A stretch of DNA of 64,000 bases from Hyalangium versicolor. Its GTDB lineage: Bacteria > Myxococcota > Myxococcia > Myxococcales > Myxococcaceae. The stretch lies in contig NZ_JAHXBF010000019.1 in the NCBI RefSeq assembly GCF_020103695.1, positions 186,001 through 250,000 of the forward strand, written 5' to 3'. This document shows, piece after piece, positions 26,085-34,654 of the stretch (positions are counted from its first letter, which is position 1; each line of letters opens with the position of its first letter). Below the pieces are notes generated by a model. It had not been told where the DNA came from and did no database searches. It saw nothing but the letters and a program-made list of their open reading frames with translations. A program made the position numbers and the translations under genes.

Positions 26085-26098
26085 GACGGTGCACCGTC
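26085..26098. promoter_or_regulatory. Perfect 14-bp palindrome GACGGTGCACCGTC
   Basis: The site is a perfect palindrome and extends to 18 bp with one G-T mismatch. It lies in the divergent region between the secreted-protein gene (start 25972) and the desaturase gene (start 26207). Symmetry and position suit a dimeric repressor site. No regulator gene is adjacent. Confidence 0.45.
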
Positions 26099-26206
26099 GA
26101 CCTCGTGGACAGTGGAGCCGCTCCAGGGCTGCAAGTACCTGAAAGGACGAGGAACTTCGGCTGGCAGGGCGCTTGCGTTACCTCCGCTCGAAAGGAGCCG
26201 GAGGCC

Positions 26207-27121
26207 ATGGAAGATGCAAGGGACGGAGCAGGAGGTGGGACGCGGCTGAACCGCGCCAAGGTGCTGCGCTGGGCGCTGATCCACGTGGGCGCGCTGGTCG
26301 GGGGCAGCCTCTTCTTCTCGTGGAGCGCGGTGGCGGTGGCCATGGGGCTCGCCGCGGTGACGATGTGCCTGGGCGTGTCGGTGGGCTTCCACCGAGGCCT
26401 CATCCACCGGGCCTTCCAGACTTCGCGCGCGATGGAGGCCGTGCTCGCGGTGCTGGGCTCGCTGGCGGGCCTGGGCGGAGTGCTCGGCATGAGCCGCATG
26501 CACCACCGGCGCGACTACCACCAGAACCAGCCGGACTGCCCCCCGTACTTCGGCTACTCGGGCGGCTTCCTCAATGCGATGGGGTACGCGCTCTTCTTCG
26601 ACTCCGAGGCGCGCGATGAGTCCGTGTACCCGCCCGTGGATCCGCGCGTGGCCGAGCGCCCCCTGTTCCAGTTCCTGGAGCGCGCGGGGCTGTGGCTGCA
26701 GGTACCGCTGGCGCTGGCGCTGTACGCGGCCGGGGGCGAGGCCTTCGTCGCGTGGGGCCTCTTCGTCCGGCTGGCGCTCACGCAGGACGGCTTCTGGGCC
26801 ATCCACTACGTGAGCCACACCTCGGGTGAGCAGCCCTACGAGCTGCCCGGCGCCGCGGAGCAGGGACGCAACACGGGGTGGCTGGCGCTGCTGAGCATGG
26901 GCGAGTCCTGGCACAACACGCACCACGCCTTCCCGAGCTCCGCGCAGATGGGGGTCGGCTGGAGGCAGCCGGATCCGGGCTTCTGGGCCGTGCGCGCGCT
27001 GGAGGGGTTGGGGCTCGTGTGGAACGTGAAGACGGTGTCGAATCTACCCCTGCGTGAGGGGGCACGACACGCGCGCCCCACTCGTGTGCACCGGTCTGCA
27101 CAGCCCGTCACGGCGCGCTGA
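26207..27121 (+). CDS. Membrane acyl-CoA/fatty acid desaturase
   Basis: A 304-residue di-iron membrane enzyme. Histidine boxes are FHRGLIHRAF (His62, His67), SRMHHRRDYHQ (His99-100, His105) and ESWHNTHHAFP near residue 235. Hydrophobic pairs lie before the first box (VGALVGGSLFFSWSAVAVAMG) and in the middle. This is the stearoyl-CoA-desaturase-like pattern: insertion of a double bond in an acyl chain using O2 and an electron donor. Two purine-rich sites, AAAGGAG and GAGG, precede ATG 26207. Myxobacteria carry several desaturases; which position is desaturated cannot be told. The C-terminal tail (about 25 residues) is basic and unconserved. Confidence 0.88.
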   Translation: MEDARDGAGGGTRLNRAKVLRWALIHVGALVGGSLFFSWSAVAVAMGLAAVTMCLGVSVGFHRGLIHRAFQTSRAMEAVLAVLGSLAGLGGVLGMSRMHHRRDYHQNQPDCPPYFGYSGGFLNAMGYALFFDSEARDESVYPPVDPRVAERPLFQFLERAGLWLQVPLALALYAAGGEAFVAWGLFVRLALTQDGFWAIHYVSHTSGEQPYELPGAAEQGRNTGWLALLSMGESWHNTHHAFPSSAQMGVGWRQPDPGFWAVRALEGLGLVWNVKTVSNLPLREGARHARPTRVHRSAQPVTAR

Positions 27122-27207
27122 GTCACGAAGAAGGGAATGGCACTGCTGGGAAGTGGTCTTCGGGTTGCAGTCCTGCTGGGATGCTGAAGTTCGAGGAGGC
27201 ATCCCCC

Positions 27208-28251
27208 ATGCGAGCCACCGTCGTCGTGCTGTGCCTCGCCGCAGTGTCCACCGCGACAGCCCAGCAACCCGAAGCATTCCAGGCCCCGCCCGAGGGTTCC
27301 TTCTCGCAGGCTCCAACGCCCTCCGCGCCTCCGGATGAGCCCGAGTGGGCCCGGACTCCTCCGCCTCCTCCGAGCACCGGTCCCGCCGAGTCTCCGAAGG
27401 AGCGTGCGCTGCGCTACAGCCGCTTCTCCGCGGGCCCCGGTGGCCCGGCCGTCGCGGTCACCGAGGTGCTCCTGGGGCTCGTCGGAGGCTCCATCCTGGG
27501 CTCCGCCTACGACGCCCAAGGCGAGACCAACAACCTTTATACGGGCGCGATGGTCGGTGGGCTTACGCTGGGCACCGTGGGCATCCTCTACCAGTACTTC
27601 TTCCGGGTGGAGCGGAGCGAGGCGCTGCTCTCCACGCTCCTCTCGATGTCCGCGATGCTCGGAGGCGTCGGCTTCGCCAACGATCGCGACTGGAAGGACG
27701 CACAGCGCGCCGCCCTCGCCCTGGCCTGTTCGCAGGTGGGGCTGTTCGCCACGCTGCTGCTCACCTCGGGCATGGGGCTCACGGGCGCGGACATGGGGCT
27801 CATCAGCCTCACGTCCCTCTACTCCGTCCTCATCGCCAGCCTGGTCGAGTTCATCAATGACGCGGAGAACAGCGGACGGGGCTACAACTTCGCCCCCATG
27901 CTGATGGCGCCCGTGATTGGCATGGCCCTGGGAGGGCTGCTCTCCATTCCCCTGGAACTGAACGGCGTGGGCTTCGCGCTCATCTCCTCGGTTCCGCTCG
28001 TCGCCAGCGGGATGGCCATCGCCCTGGCCGCGCCGCTCTCCAACAACGCCACCACGGGCCGGGTGGTGCTCATCACCCTCACCAGCAGCCTCGGCCTCAC
28101 CGCGCTCATCACCGCGCTCACGGCCACCGTGGTGCCCCCGCAGCAAACCTCCACCCACACCCCGCGGATGACTCCTGTGCCCGTCCTCCTCGCCGCGGGC
28201 CGTCACAACACCGGACTCGCCGTGGGGCCCGGTGTGTCGTTCCAGTTCTGA
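27208..28251 (+). CDS. Exported polytopic membrane protein, paralogue A
   Basis: A 347-residue protein starting MRATVVVLCLAAVSTATAQQ (signal peptide), then a Pro-rich linker of about 40 residues, then the motif GPAESPKERALRYSRFSAGP. At least eight hydrophobic segments follow, with small residues and Gly (e.g. VAVTEVLLGLVGGSILGSAY, GMALGGLLSIPLE). It ends VAVGPGVSFQF-like (actual LAVGPGVSFQF), reminiscent of an outer-membrane C-terminal Phe. GGAGG precedes the ATG. It is followed after 27 bp by a clear paralogue. No family recognised; the signal peptide plus many hydrophobic segments and terminal Phe is an odd mix. Confidence 0.72.
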   Translation: MRATVVVLCLAAVSTATAQQPEAFQAPPEGSFSQAPTPSAPPDEPEWARTPPPPPSTGPAESPKERALRYSRFSAGPGGPAVAVTEVLLGLVGGSILGSAYDAQGETNNLYTGAMVGGLTLGTVGILYQYFFRVERSEALLSTLLSMSAMLGGVGFANDRDWKDAQRAALALACSQVGLFATLLLTSGMGLTGADMGLISLTSLYSVLIASLVEFINDAENSGRGYNFAPMLMAPVIGMALGGLLSIPLELNGVGFALISSVPLVASGMAIALAAPLSNNATTGRVVLITLTSSLGLTALITALTATVVPPQQTSTHTPRMTPVPVLLAAGRHNTGLAVGPGVSFQF

Positions 28252-28278
28252 CCCGCTGATCCACTGAGGACCGATCGA

Positions 28279-29337
28279 ATGAAGTCCATCGCCATCCTGC
28301 TCAGCCTCGTCGCCACCGTGGCGGCCGCCCAGCAGCCTGACGCGCCCACCGAGCAGCCCTCGCCACCGCCGCTCCCCCCCGCGACGCTGAGCGAGCCGAC
28401 CACGCCCCCTCCACCGCCCACCCAGCCGGCGCCCGCCGCCCCCACGGCCACGGGCCCGGCCGAGTCTCCGAGTGAGCGCGCGGTGCGCTACAGCCGTTTC
28501 TCCGCGGGCCCGGGCGGACAACTGGTCGCCTTCACCGAGGTCATCAGCGGCATCGTCAGCGGCGCCATGCTCGGGCACAGCATCGATGAGGACAATCCGA
28601 ACGATGCGCGGGACAACAGCGCCTATACGGGCGCGGTGGTCGGCGGACTCCTGTTGGGCACGGCCGCCACGCTCTACCAGTACTACGTCCCCGTGGAGCG
28701 CAACGAGGCGTTCCTCGTGTCCGGAGCCGCCACGACGGGCTTCATGGCCGGGCTGGCCATCGGCCTGGAGTCGGACATGGCCCGGCGGGACACCGCCTGG
28801 CTGGCCCTGGCCACCACGCAACTGGGAGTGATCAGCGTGCTCGCGGCCACGCACGGCGGAGGGGACGTGAGCACCGGGGACGCGGCGCTCGTGGGCATGA
28901 TGTCCCTCTACGCCGTCACCCTCACCGGCCTCACCCAGGCCGTCATGGACACCTCCGGCAGTGGAGACATGAGCTACCTGCCCACCTTCATCGCCCCCGC
29001 GCTGGGCATGGCCCTGGGCGGCCTGCTCACCATGCCTCTGGAGATGGATGCCGGGCGCGTGTTGAAGCTCACGATGGTTCCGCTGGGCGTGGGCGCCGCG
29101 CTGCTCTGGCTGGGCGCGGGCCTCGCCGATGGCACCACCGTGCCGCTGACCTCGCTGGCGGGCATCGTCACCACGTTCGCCCTCACGCTCCTGCTGACCT
29201 CGGATCCGGGAGTGCCCACGGAGCAGGACAGGCCGCGCCGCGTAGCGCTTCAGGCCGTGCCCGTGCCGGTGGTGATGGCCGCGGGTCGCGACAACGGCTC
29301 CCTGGCCGCGGGCCCGGGCCTCTTCGTTCGCTTCTAG
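28279..29337 (+). CDS. Exported polytopic membrane protein, paralogue B
   Basis: A 352-residue tandem duplicate of the preceding gene. The layout is the same: signal peptide ending ATVAAAQQ, a longer Pro-rich linker, GPAESPSERAVRYSRFSAGP, repeated hydrophobic Gly-rich segments (GAVVGGLLLGTAATLYQYY against GAMVGGLTLGTVGILYQYF in copy A), and the ending AAGPGLFVRF. The halves near the shared motif are most alike and the middle has diverged, pointing to an old duplication. The 27-bp gap makes one operon with copy A. Function unknown. The hydrolase gene converges 13 bp downstream. Confidence 0.72.
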   Translation: MKSIAILLSLVATVAAAQQPDAPTEQPSPPPLPPATLSEPTTPPPPPTQPAPAAPTATGPAESPSERAVRYSRFSAGPGGQLVAFTEVISGIVSGAMLGHSIDEDNPNDARDNSAYTGAVVGGLLLGTAATLYQYYVPVERNEAFLVSGAATTGFMAGLAIGLESDMARRDTAWLALATTQLGVISVLAATHGGGDVSTGDAALVGMMSLYAVTLTGLTQAVMDTSGSGDMSYLPTFIAPALGMALGGLLTMPLEMDAGRVLKLTMVPLGVGAALLWLGAGLADGTTVPLTSLAGIVTTFALTLLLTSDPGVPTEQDRPRRVALQAVPVPVVMAAGRDNGSLAAGPGLFVRF

Positions 29338-29350
29338 CCCGCTCCGAGCC

Positions 29351-30271
29351 TCACGGACGTGCCTGGGTAGGGACGAGCTTCAGCGTGGCCGTGGACAGCC
29401 TCGGCCACGCGTCCCTCGGGCGGCTCGCCGCGATGAAGGCCACCGCCTCCGAGACGATGGCCGGCGTATAGAGGATGCGGTGGTGCCCCAGGCCCTCCGT
29501 ACGCACCAGCGTCGCGCCCGGCCAGGCCCGAGCGATGGCCTCGCCCGACTCCAGCCGGACCTCCTCGTCGTGCGCGTCATGGAAGATGCGCACGGGTACC
29601 TTCAGCGAGGGCACGAAGTCCGGCACCACGTACTGCTGCAGCGGCCCGAGCCGCGCCTCGAGCCGTTCCACCATCCGAGCCTTGGCGCGCTCCGGAAGCG
29701 CCAGCTCGCGCGAGAGGAAAGCCACCGCCTTGCGCGGATCCGACGGCGGAGCCAGGAAGACGGCTCGCTCCACGGACATCCCATCTCGCAGGGCCAGGGC
29801 ACTGGCCGCCGCCCCGAGCGAGTGCGCGATGAGCGCATGCGGCCCACCGGTGGCCTGGGCCACCGCGCGAATCACCCGCGCCATGTCCGGAAACGACGAG
29901 TACCGCCCGGAGGACAGGCCGTGCGCCGGCGCATCGAACGCCACCACCGAGAAGCCCGCGGCTACCAGTGGCTCCACAAAGGCCGTGAGCTGGCCGCCGT
30001 ACCCGCTCCACCCATGCACCAGCAGCACACGAGGGCCCTCACCCCAGCTCCACACCGCCACCTGCTCGCCGCAGAGCGCCAGGAAACGCTGCTGGCCCTG
30101 CTCCAGCACCGACCGGGCCGTGCGCGAAGGCGGCGTGCGCCGAGGCGTCCGGAACAGCCGCTCCGCCCAGCGGCCCGTTCGATCCGGAGCCAGCGTGCCC
30201 AGCACACGGCCCCGAGTCCGCATGACCAAGCGCGTCAATTCCATCCGAACGTTCGTGCTATTCTTCGCCAT
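29351..30271 (-). CDS. Alpha/beta-hydrolase
   Basis: A 306-residue hydrolase. Oxyanion loop LLVHGWSGYGG (about residue 85-95), nucleophile elbow LIAHSLGAAAS (Ser in HSLG), acid in DAHDEEV, and a late His in LGHHRIL complete a Ser-Asp-His triad. There is no signal peptide. GGAG lies 8 bases before the ATG. It starts 41 bp after the end of the TetR gene on the same strand, so the two probably form an operon in which the regulator controls the hydrolase. Substrate unknown; small-ester or acyl hydrolysis is only a family-level guess. Confidence 0.86.
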   Translation of the reverse strand: MAKNSTNVRMELTRLVMRTRGRVLGTLAPDRTGRWAERLFRTPRRTPPSRTARSVLEQGQQRFLALCGEQVAVWSWGEGPRVLLVHGWSGYGGQLTAFVEPLVAAGFSVVAFDAPAHGLSSGRYSSFPDMARVIRAVAQATGGPHALIAHSLGAAASALALRDGMSVERAVFLAPPSDPRKAVAFLSRELALPERAKARMVERLEARLGPLQQYVVPDFVPSLKVPVRIFHDAHDEEVRLESGEAIARAWPGATLVRTEGLGHHRILYTPAIVSEAVAFIAASRPRDAWPRLSTATLKLVPTQARP

Positions 30272-30312
30272 GACGAGGACTCCAGGAGAGACAACAGCCA
30301 GCGAGGGAAGGC

Positions 30313-30915
30313 TCAGGTGGTGGGGGCGCGGTAGAGGCTCAGCAGGGACTCGAAGGCGCGGCGTGCGCGCACCTCGGCCTTCGGCTCGCGCATCAGCCGG
30401 GCCGCATGGTGGTACGCCAGCATGATGCCGTGCAGCTCACTGGCGAACTGCTCCACGTCGGCATCCTTGCGGAAGTGGCCCTCGTTGATGGCGGTGCGCG
30501 CCGTCTGGGCCACGCAGTCCAGCCAATCCTTCTCGGACTGCACCAGCTTGTCGCGAGCAGGGCCCGGCGTGTCATCCAGCTCCGCGGCGGCGGCGACGAA
30601 GATGCAGCCTCCCTCGAGCGAGGCGCTGCGCGCCCAGTCCAGCCAGCGCTCGAAGATGGCCCTGATGCGCGGCTCGCCTCGGGGCCGAGCCAGCGCTGGG
30701 CGGATGACCACCTCCGTGAAGAGCGCGGTGGCCGCCTCCAACACCTCCACCTCGAGTGAGGACTTGGAGCGGAAGTGGGCGAACAGGCCGCTCTTGGAGA
30801 GCTGGAGCTCCTCCGCCAGCCCACCAATCGTCAGCCCCTGCAGGCCCACGCGGCTGGCCAGGCGCACCGCGCGCTCCAGGATGGCCTGACGTGTGAGTTC
30901 GCCCTTCCTCATCAT
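30313..30915 (-). CDS. TetR/AcrR-family repressor
   Basis: A 200-residue regulator starting MMRKGELTRQAILERAVRLA. The N-terminal helix-turn-helix reads GLTIGGLAEELQLSKSGLFA followed by HFRSK. The ligand domain contains GGCIFVAAAAELDDTPGPAR, a pattern seen in the TetR_C_6/YbjK-like group. A perfect inverted repeat lies 12-25 bases upstream of the start, so autorepression is likely. It is co-directional with the alpha/beta-hydrolase downstream and with the globin gene on its other side. Inducer unknown. Long open frame upstream is not coding. Confidence 0.9.
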   Translation of the reverse strand: MMRKGELTRQAILERAVRLASRVGLQGLTIGGLAEELQLSKSGLFAHFRSKSSLEVEVLEAATALFTEVVIRPALARPRGEPRIRAIFERWLDWARSASLEGGCIFVAAAAELDDTPGPARDKLVQSEKDWLDCVAQTARTAINEGHFRKDADVEQFASELHGIMLAYHHAARLMREPKAEVRARRAFESLLSLYRAPTT

Positions 30916-30926
30916 GCCCCAAGAAT

Positions 30927-30940
30927 AGAACGGTCGTTCT
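30927..30940. promoter_or_regulatory. TetR operator AGAACG-GT-CGTTCT
   Basis: A perfect 6-bp inverted repeat around a 2-bp centre, immediately upstream of the tetR start and embedded in an AT-rich tract. It fits the size and symmetry of TetR-family operators and overlaps the likely -10 region of the tetR-hydrolase operon. Confidence 0.62.
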
Positions 30941-30985
30941 TTTTCCGCAACGCTTCCTTGGAGAGCTTGGGAACCGAGGGCGAGA

Positions 30986-31426
30986 TCAGCCCTCGGTGTT
31001 GCGCAGGAAATCGCCCGTGTGGGCGAAGCGCTCCTCGAGGAAGCGCCGCAGGCCGCCGGTGATACCCCGAGCATCCAGCGCCCTATGCATGCAGCGCAGC
31101 CAGGCGTCACGCATGGCGCTGTCCACCGGTACATGGCCGTGGCGCATGCGCAGGCGCGGGTGGCCGTGACGCTCGACGTAGTGCTGGGGCCCGCCGAGCC
31201 AGCCGATGAGGAACAGGCCGAAGCGCTCGCGGGTGCCCCGGCTCACCGTGCCGTCGTCCTCCAGGACGTGGAGCCGGGCGAGCGCCGGCTCGGTCGCGTC
31301 CATGGAGTCATAGAAGGCCGCCACGAGCGCGCGGACCGCTTCCTCGCCGCCGATGCGCTGGAAGGGAGTGTCCTCCAGCGAGGGGATCCAGTCATCCGAG
31401 GGGGGCGTCTTGAGCTGAGTGGACAT
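30986..31426 (-). CDS. Group II truncated hemoglobin
   Basis: A 146-residue globin starting MSTQLKTPPSDDWIPSL. Family marks are PFQRIGGEEAVRALVAAFYD in helices A-B, FLIGWLGGPQHYVERHGHP in E-F, the proximal-His segment RLRMRHGHVP, and the G8 Trp in RDAWLRCM. Group II globins bind O2/NO and often serve in NO or peroxide detoxification in the cytoplasm. A small C-terminal addition (GLRRFLEERFAHTGDFLRN) is present. The gene follows the exonuclease gene by 52 bp and precedes the TetR gene by about 70 bp on the same strand. Confidence 0.92.
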   Translation of the reverse strand: MSTQLKTPPSDDWIPSLEDTPFQRIGGEEAVRALVAAFYDSMDATEPALARLHVLEDDGTVSRGTRERFGLFLIGWLGGPQHYVERHGHPRLRMRHGHVPVDSAMRDAWLRCMHRALDARGITGGLRRFLEERFAHTGDFLRNTEG

Positions 31427-31478
31427 GTTGATGTTCAACCCGGTGCGGGCAGGAGGCATTCTCTCAGATTGCTGACGA

Positions 31479-32354
31479 TCAGGCCCATTTCTTGGGGCGG
31501 GACTTGAGGGTGGTGACGCCGAGCCTGTCACACAGGGCCTCGAAGGGCTTGCGAGGAACACCGGCCCACTCGAGCTGCGCCAGGGACTCCTTCAGCGGCG
31601 CATCCGTCACCACGGTGGCCAGCTTCCGGTAGAGATAGGCCTCTTCGCGGTGTGCTCGGAGTGTGGCGGCCAGCTTATCCGCGCCGCGCGGGCGCACCGT
31701 CCAGGTGGACGGATCATCGGGGATGTCCTCCAGGTGGGCGTAGGCGGTGAGCAGCGCCGAGGCACCCTTCTCGCCGAAGCCAGGCAGACCGGGGATGCCG
31801 TCCGCCGTATCGCCCACCAGCGCGAGCAGGTCCGGGATGCTGGCGGGAGACACGCCGAGCTTCGCGCGGACGGCGTCCTCATCCAGCTCCTTCTCCTGAC
31901 GGCGGTCCACCTGCACCACCTTCTTCCCGCGCACGCACTGGCCCAGATCCTTGTCCGGAGTGAGCAACCGGACCTGTTCCACCTTATCGGCCCAGCGCGC
32001 GGCGGCGGTGGCCAGCGCGTCATCGGCCTCGTGCTTCTTCATGGACCAGGCAGTGACGCCGAGAGAGCGCACGGCCTCTTCCACGAGATCGAACTGCGCG
32101 TGCAGTTCGGGCGGGACACCCTCGTCGGACTTGTATCCATCGAAGAGATCGTTTCGGAACGATCGGATGGGGTTGTCGAAGGCGACGGCGAGGTGGGTGA
32201 CCGCCTCGTCCTTGTCGTGGAGCAGCGCGAGCAGCGAGGACATGACGCCCACGGTGGCCTTCACGTCCTGCCCGTCCGGAGCAGAGTGGCCCGGACGGGG
32301 TGAGAAGTGGGCACGGTACAACTCATAGGTCCCGTCGACGAGGTGCAGGCGCAT
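31479..32354 (-). CDS. 5'-3' exonuclease (FEN/Xni-like)
   Basis: A 291-residue flap-endonuclease-type nuclease. It starts MRLHLVDGTYELYRAHF and contains AVAFDNPIRSFRNDLFDGYK, KHEADDALATAA (acidic metal cluster), LTPDKDLGQCV, and the helix-hairpin-helix LVGDTADGIPGLPGFGEKGA. This is the isolated form of the 5' nuclease domain of DNA polymerase I and would process flaps or RNA primers. It has no polymerase domain. The neighbouring globin and tyrosinase genes are unrelated in function. Confidence 0.93.
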   Translation of the reverse strand: MRLHLVDGTYELYRAHFSPRPGHSAPDGQDVKATVGVMSSLLALLHDKDEAVTHLAVAFDNPIRSFRNDLFDGYKSDEGVPPELHAQFDLVEEAVRSLGVTAWSMKKHEADDALATAAARWADKVEQVRLLTPDKDLGQCVRGKKVVQVDRRQEKELDEDAVRAKLGVSPASIPDLLALVGDTADGIPGLPGFGEKGASALLTAYAHLEDIPDDPSTWTVRPRGADKLAATLRAHREEAYLYRKLATVVTDAPLKESLAQLEWAGVPRKPFEALCDRLGVTTLKSRPKKWA

Positions 32355-32434
32355 GCGCGAGGTCTACCGCTCCTCGCGCCTGGCCGCTACCTCGCTCCTC
32401 GTGGGGGGCCTGCCTCCCTTCGGCTTGGGGCCCG

Positions 32435-34033
32435 CTACTCCGTCTCGAGGACAATCTTCCGGTACTTGAGGGAGATGTCCTTGGGTTGCTTGCCCATGGC
32501 ATCCACCGGCACCAGGGTCACCGAGACCTTGCCCTGGGTGGCGATCAGGCGGGCGGTCTCCGGAGCCAGTTCAATGGTGGCATCGAAGGTCTTCGCGTGA
32601 TTCTGGTGCTGCTTGCCGCGGGTGTGGGCGACGGCTCCGATGTTGCCAGCGAAGTTGGGCGTCTCCACCGAGGTCGCAGCTGTGGCATCGGGTTTGTTGA
32701 CGAACACCCGCACCTGGGCGGACTCCGTCATGGGGATTTCGATGCCCTGGATCTTCAGCAACACGCGCTGCTTCGCGCCCGGAGTGATGGCCATCATCCG
32801 GTCCTTCTGCGGCTTGGGGAGGCTCTGCACCGAGTGTGTCACGGGCTTGGGCGTCAACGAGATGCCTTCGTCCTTCGATGTGACGACGAGCGGCTCGGGC
32901 GCGGAACCGGTCGAGGCGGCGGCGGCCACCGTGGTGGCGGCAGGCGGAGCCTTCTTGGCGGCCACTGCCTTCGCCACGCCCTTGACTGGAGCGTACTCGT
33001 AGCCCAGCCCGGCGGTGGTGATGACGTCCTTCACCGCGATGGACACGAAGCGCTTCTGCTCGTCATAGAAGGTCCACGTCTGCGAGAGCCAGGAGTCGTC
33101 CGGGGGATTGTCGTGCCCGGGGATCTGCTTCCACAAATCCCAGAAGCGGTCCACGTTGGAGTGGTGCGCGAAGAAGAGGGGATCGCGCGCGGCGGTGGCG
33201 AGCACGCCCATGTCCGTGCCGCAATCGGGCATGGTGGTTTTACCGGTGCCCGTCCACACGTGGACCTGGTTGTGAGGCCCCTGCTCGAGCTGGCCGGGCT
33301 GGCCGTTGTTGCCGGCGCCGCCAAAGGTCGCGTACGTGCTCTGACCCAGGATGCGCGCAATCACGGTGGGACCGACGATGGAGGATGGGATGCGAGCCGT
33401 GGCCGTCTCTCCCCGCCTCGTGTTCGACAAGGGATTGAGCTCCTTGAGGATCGCCGTGTAGATGGGCGGCATCGTCTGGTGGCTCGGGCTTCCGCTCTGG
33501 GTGTCCCAGTCCCAGAACGGAAGCCGGAACGTGGGATCGTTGATCAGACCGCCCAGGATCCGCTCGTGGAAGTAGAGGAAGGCGCGGTGCCACGGCAGGA
33601 ACCACCAACTGCCGTGGATCTCCATGCCCTGCTGGCCGTCCGAGCCGCCGCCGCAGTACCAGCAGTGGACGAAAGACTGCTGCTGCCAGCCACGGGGGTC
33701 CGTCGGATCCTTGACCGTGAGCTCTCGGAGCGCCCGGTATGCGGACTGGATCTTGGTGATCTCCTCGGGGGTGAGCTCGAAGGCGCTCTTGCGCGGAAGC
33801 ACGGGCCCTTGGAGAGGCGTGAACGGGACGGGCTGGCCCGTGGCCGCCGGAGCTTTGCAATCCTGGGGATAGTCGGGCGGGTTGTAATTGGGATCCGAGC
33901 AGTCTTCGGCGGCCCAGGCGGGCGAGGCATAGAACGATGCCAGGCTCACTCCAGCGCTCATCCATCCCATCTTGCGCAGAAAGTCGCGGCGCTCCGCTTG
34001 GGGAACGGCGACTGGGACATGCTTGCGTCTCAT
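32435..34033 (-). CDS. Tyrosinase/polyphenol oxidase with plant-type C-terminal domain
   Basis: A 532-residue exported copper enzyme. The N-terminus has a Tat-like signal, ERRDFLRKMGWMSAGVSLAS. The CuA site is built by HCWYC (His123), EIHGSWW (His140) and LPWHRAFLYFHERI (His149). The CuB site is built by GPHNQVHVW and FFAHHSNVDRFWDLW. The HCxYC cysteine suggests the thioether bridge of plant polyphenol oxidases. Residues about 400-532 (VLLKIQGIEIPMTESAQVRV, VSVTLVPVD) resemble the plant KFDV/DUF_B2219 latency domain. It would oxidise phenols to quinones, for melanin or defence, after export. ATG 34033 follows AAGGGAG at 8 bases. The longer open frame upstream is not used. A Lys/Ala-rich linker joins catalytic and C-terminal parts. 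Confidence 0.9.
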   Translation of the reverse strand: MRRKHVPVAVPQAERRDFLRKMGWMSAGVSLASFYASPAWAAEDCSDPNYNPPDYPQDCKAPAATGQPVPFTPLQGPVLPRKSAFELTPEEITKIQSAYRALRELTVKDPTDPRGWQQQSFVHCWYCGGGSDGQQGMEIHGSWWFLPWHRAFLYFHERILGGLINDPTFRLPFWDWDTQSGSPSHQTMPPIYTAILKELNPLSNTRRGETATARIPSSIVGPTVIARILGQSTYATFGGAGNNGQPGQLEQGPHNQVHVWTGTGKTTMPDCGTDMGVLATAARDPLFFAHHSNVDRFWDLWKQIPGHDNPPDDSWLSQTWTFYDEQKRFVSIAVKDVITTAGLGYEYAPVKGVAKAVAAKKAPPAATTVAAAASTGSAPEPLVVTSKDEGISLTPKPVTHSVQSLPKPQKDRMMAITPGAKQRVLLKIQGIEIPMTESAQVRVFVNKPDATAATSVETPNFAGNIGAVAHTRGKQHQNHAKTFDATIELAPETARLIATQGKVSVTLVPVDAMGKQPKDISLKYRKIVLETE

Positions 34034-34272
34034 CCGGGGGACTCCCTTGGAGGGCCAGAGAGATGAAGCGCCACATCGGAAGCCCCCTCCCTGGCGTTCC
34101 GGCGTGACGTACTCTGAGTGCGCGCCATAGCACAAATGGTGAAGCATGTCCGGAAGGAGAGCAGGCAGCCTCGCACGAGGCGGATTGCCGGCCTGCCCCT
34201 GCGTACACACCTCTGTGCCCGAAGTGGTGGGCGCCGTCGTTGGCCCTCCACGGTACGGCTCGGGGGTGGACG

Positions 34273-34635
34273 ATGCGCAAGATGATGTTGGCAGCGGCCC
34301 TGGCGGTGGTGGCCTCCGGGTGCAGTGCGAAGCGAATCGCCGCGGAGCCGCCCACGGAGCGCCTGGCGTCGTCGCAGACTTCCGTCCGTGCGGCGGAAGA
34401 GGTGGGCGCGGCGCGGGTGCCCGAGGCCGCGACCTATCTGGCCTATGCCCAGCACCAGCTGGCCACGGCCCAGCAGCTGATGTCCGAGGGCCGCTACGAG
34501 TCGGCGGATCTCCAGCTCCAGCAGGCGGAGGCGGACGCGCAGCTCGCGTTCGCGCTGGCCCGCACGGTGCCCTTGGAGAACGAGGCGCGGCGGATGGTGG
34601 AGCAGGTGGAGCAGCTGCGCAGCAACCCACGGTAG
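34273..34635 (+). CDS. DUF4398-type lipoprotein
   Basis: A 120-residue lipoprotein starting MRKMMLAAALAVVASGC (lipobox VASGC). The mature part is a helical DUF4398-like segment (TSVRAAEEVGAARVPEAATY, LAYAQHQLATAQQLM, GRYESADLQLQQAEADAQLA) predicted to coil. It is 19 bp before a larger lipoprotein that contains the same type of helix plus OmpA, so the two are one operon and probably pair at the outer membrane. ATG 34273 is preferred to the in-frame ATG at 34240 because it starts the signal peptide. Confidence 0.82.
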   Translation: MRKMMLAAALAVVASGCSAKRIAAEPPTERLASSQTSVRAAEEVGAARVPEAATYLAYAQHQLATAQQLMSEGRYESADLQLQQAEADAQLAFALARTVPLENEARRMVEQVEQLRSNPR

Positions 34636-34654
34636 GCCCGAGAGGAGACGCGCC

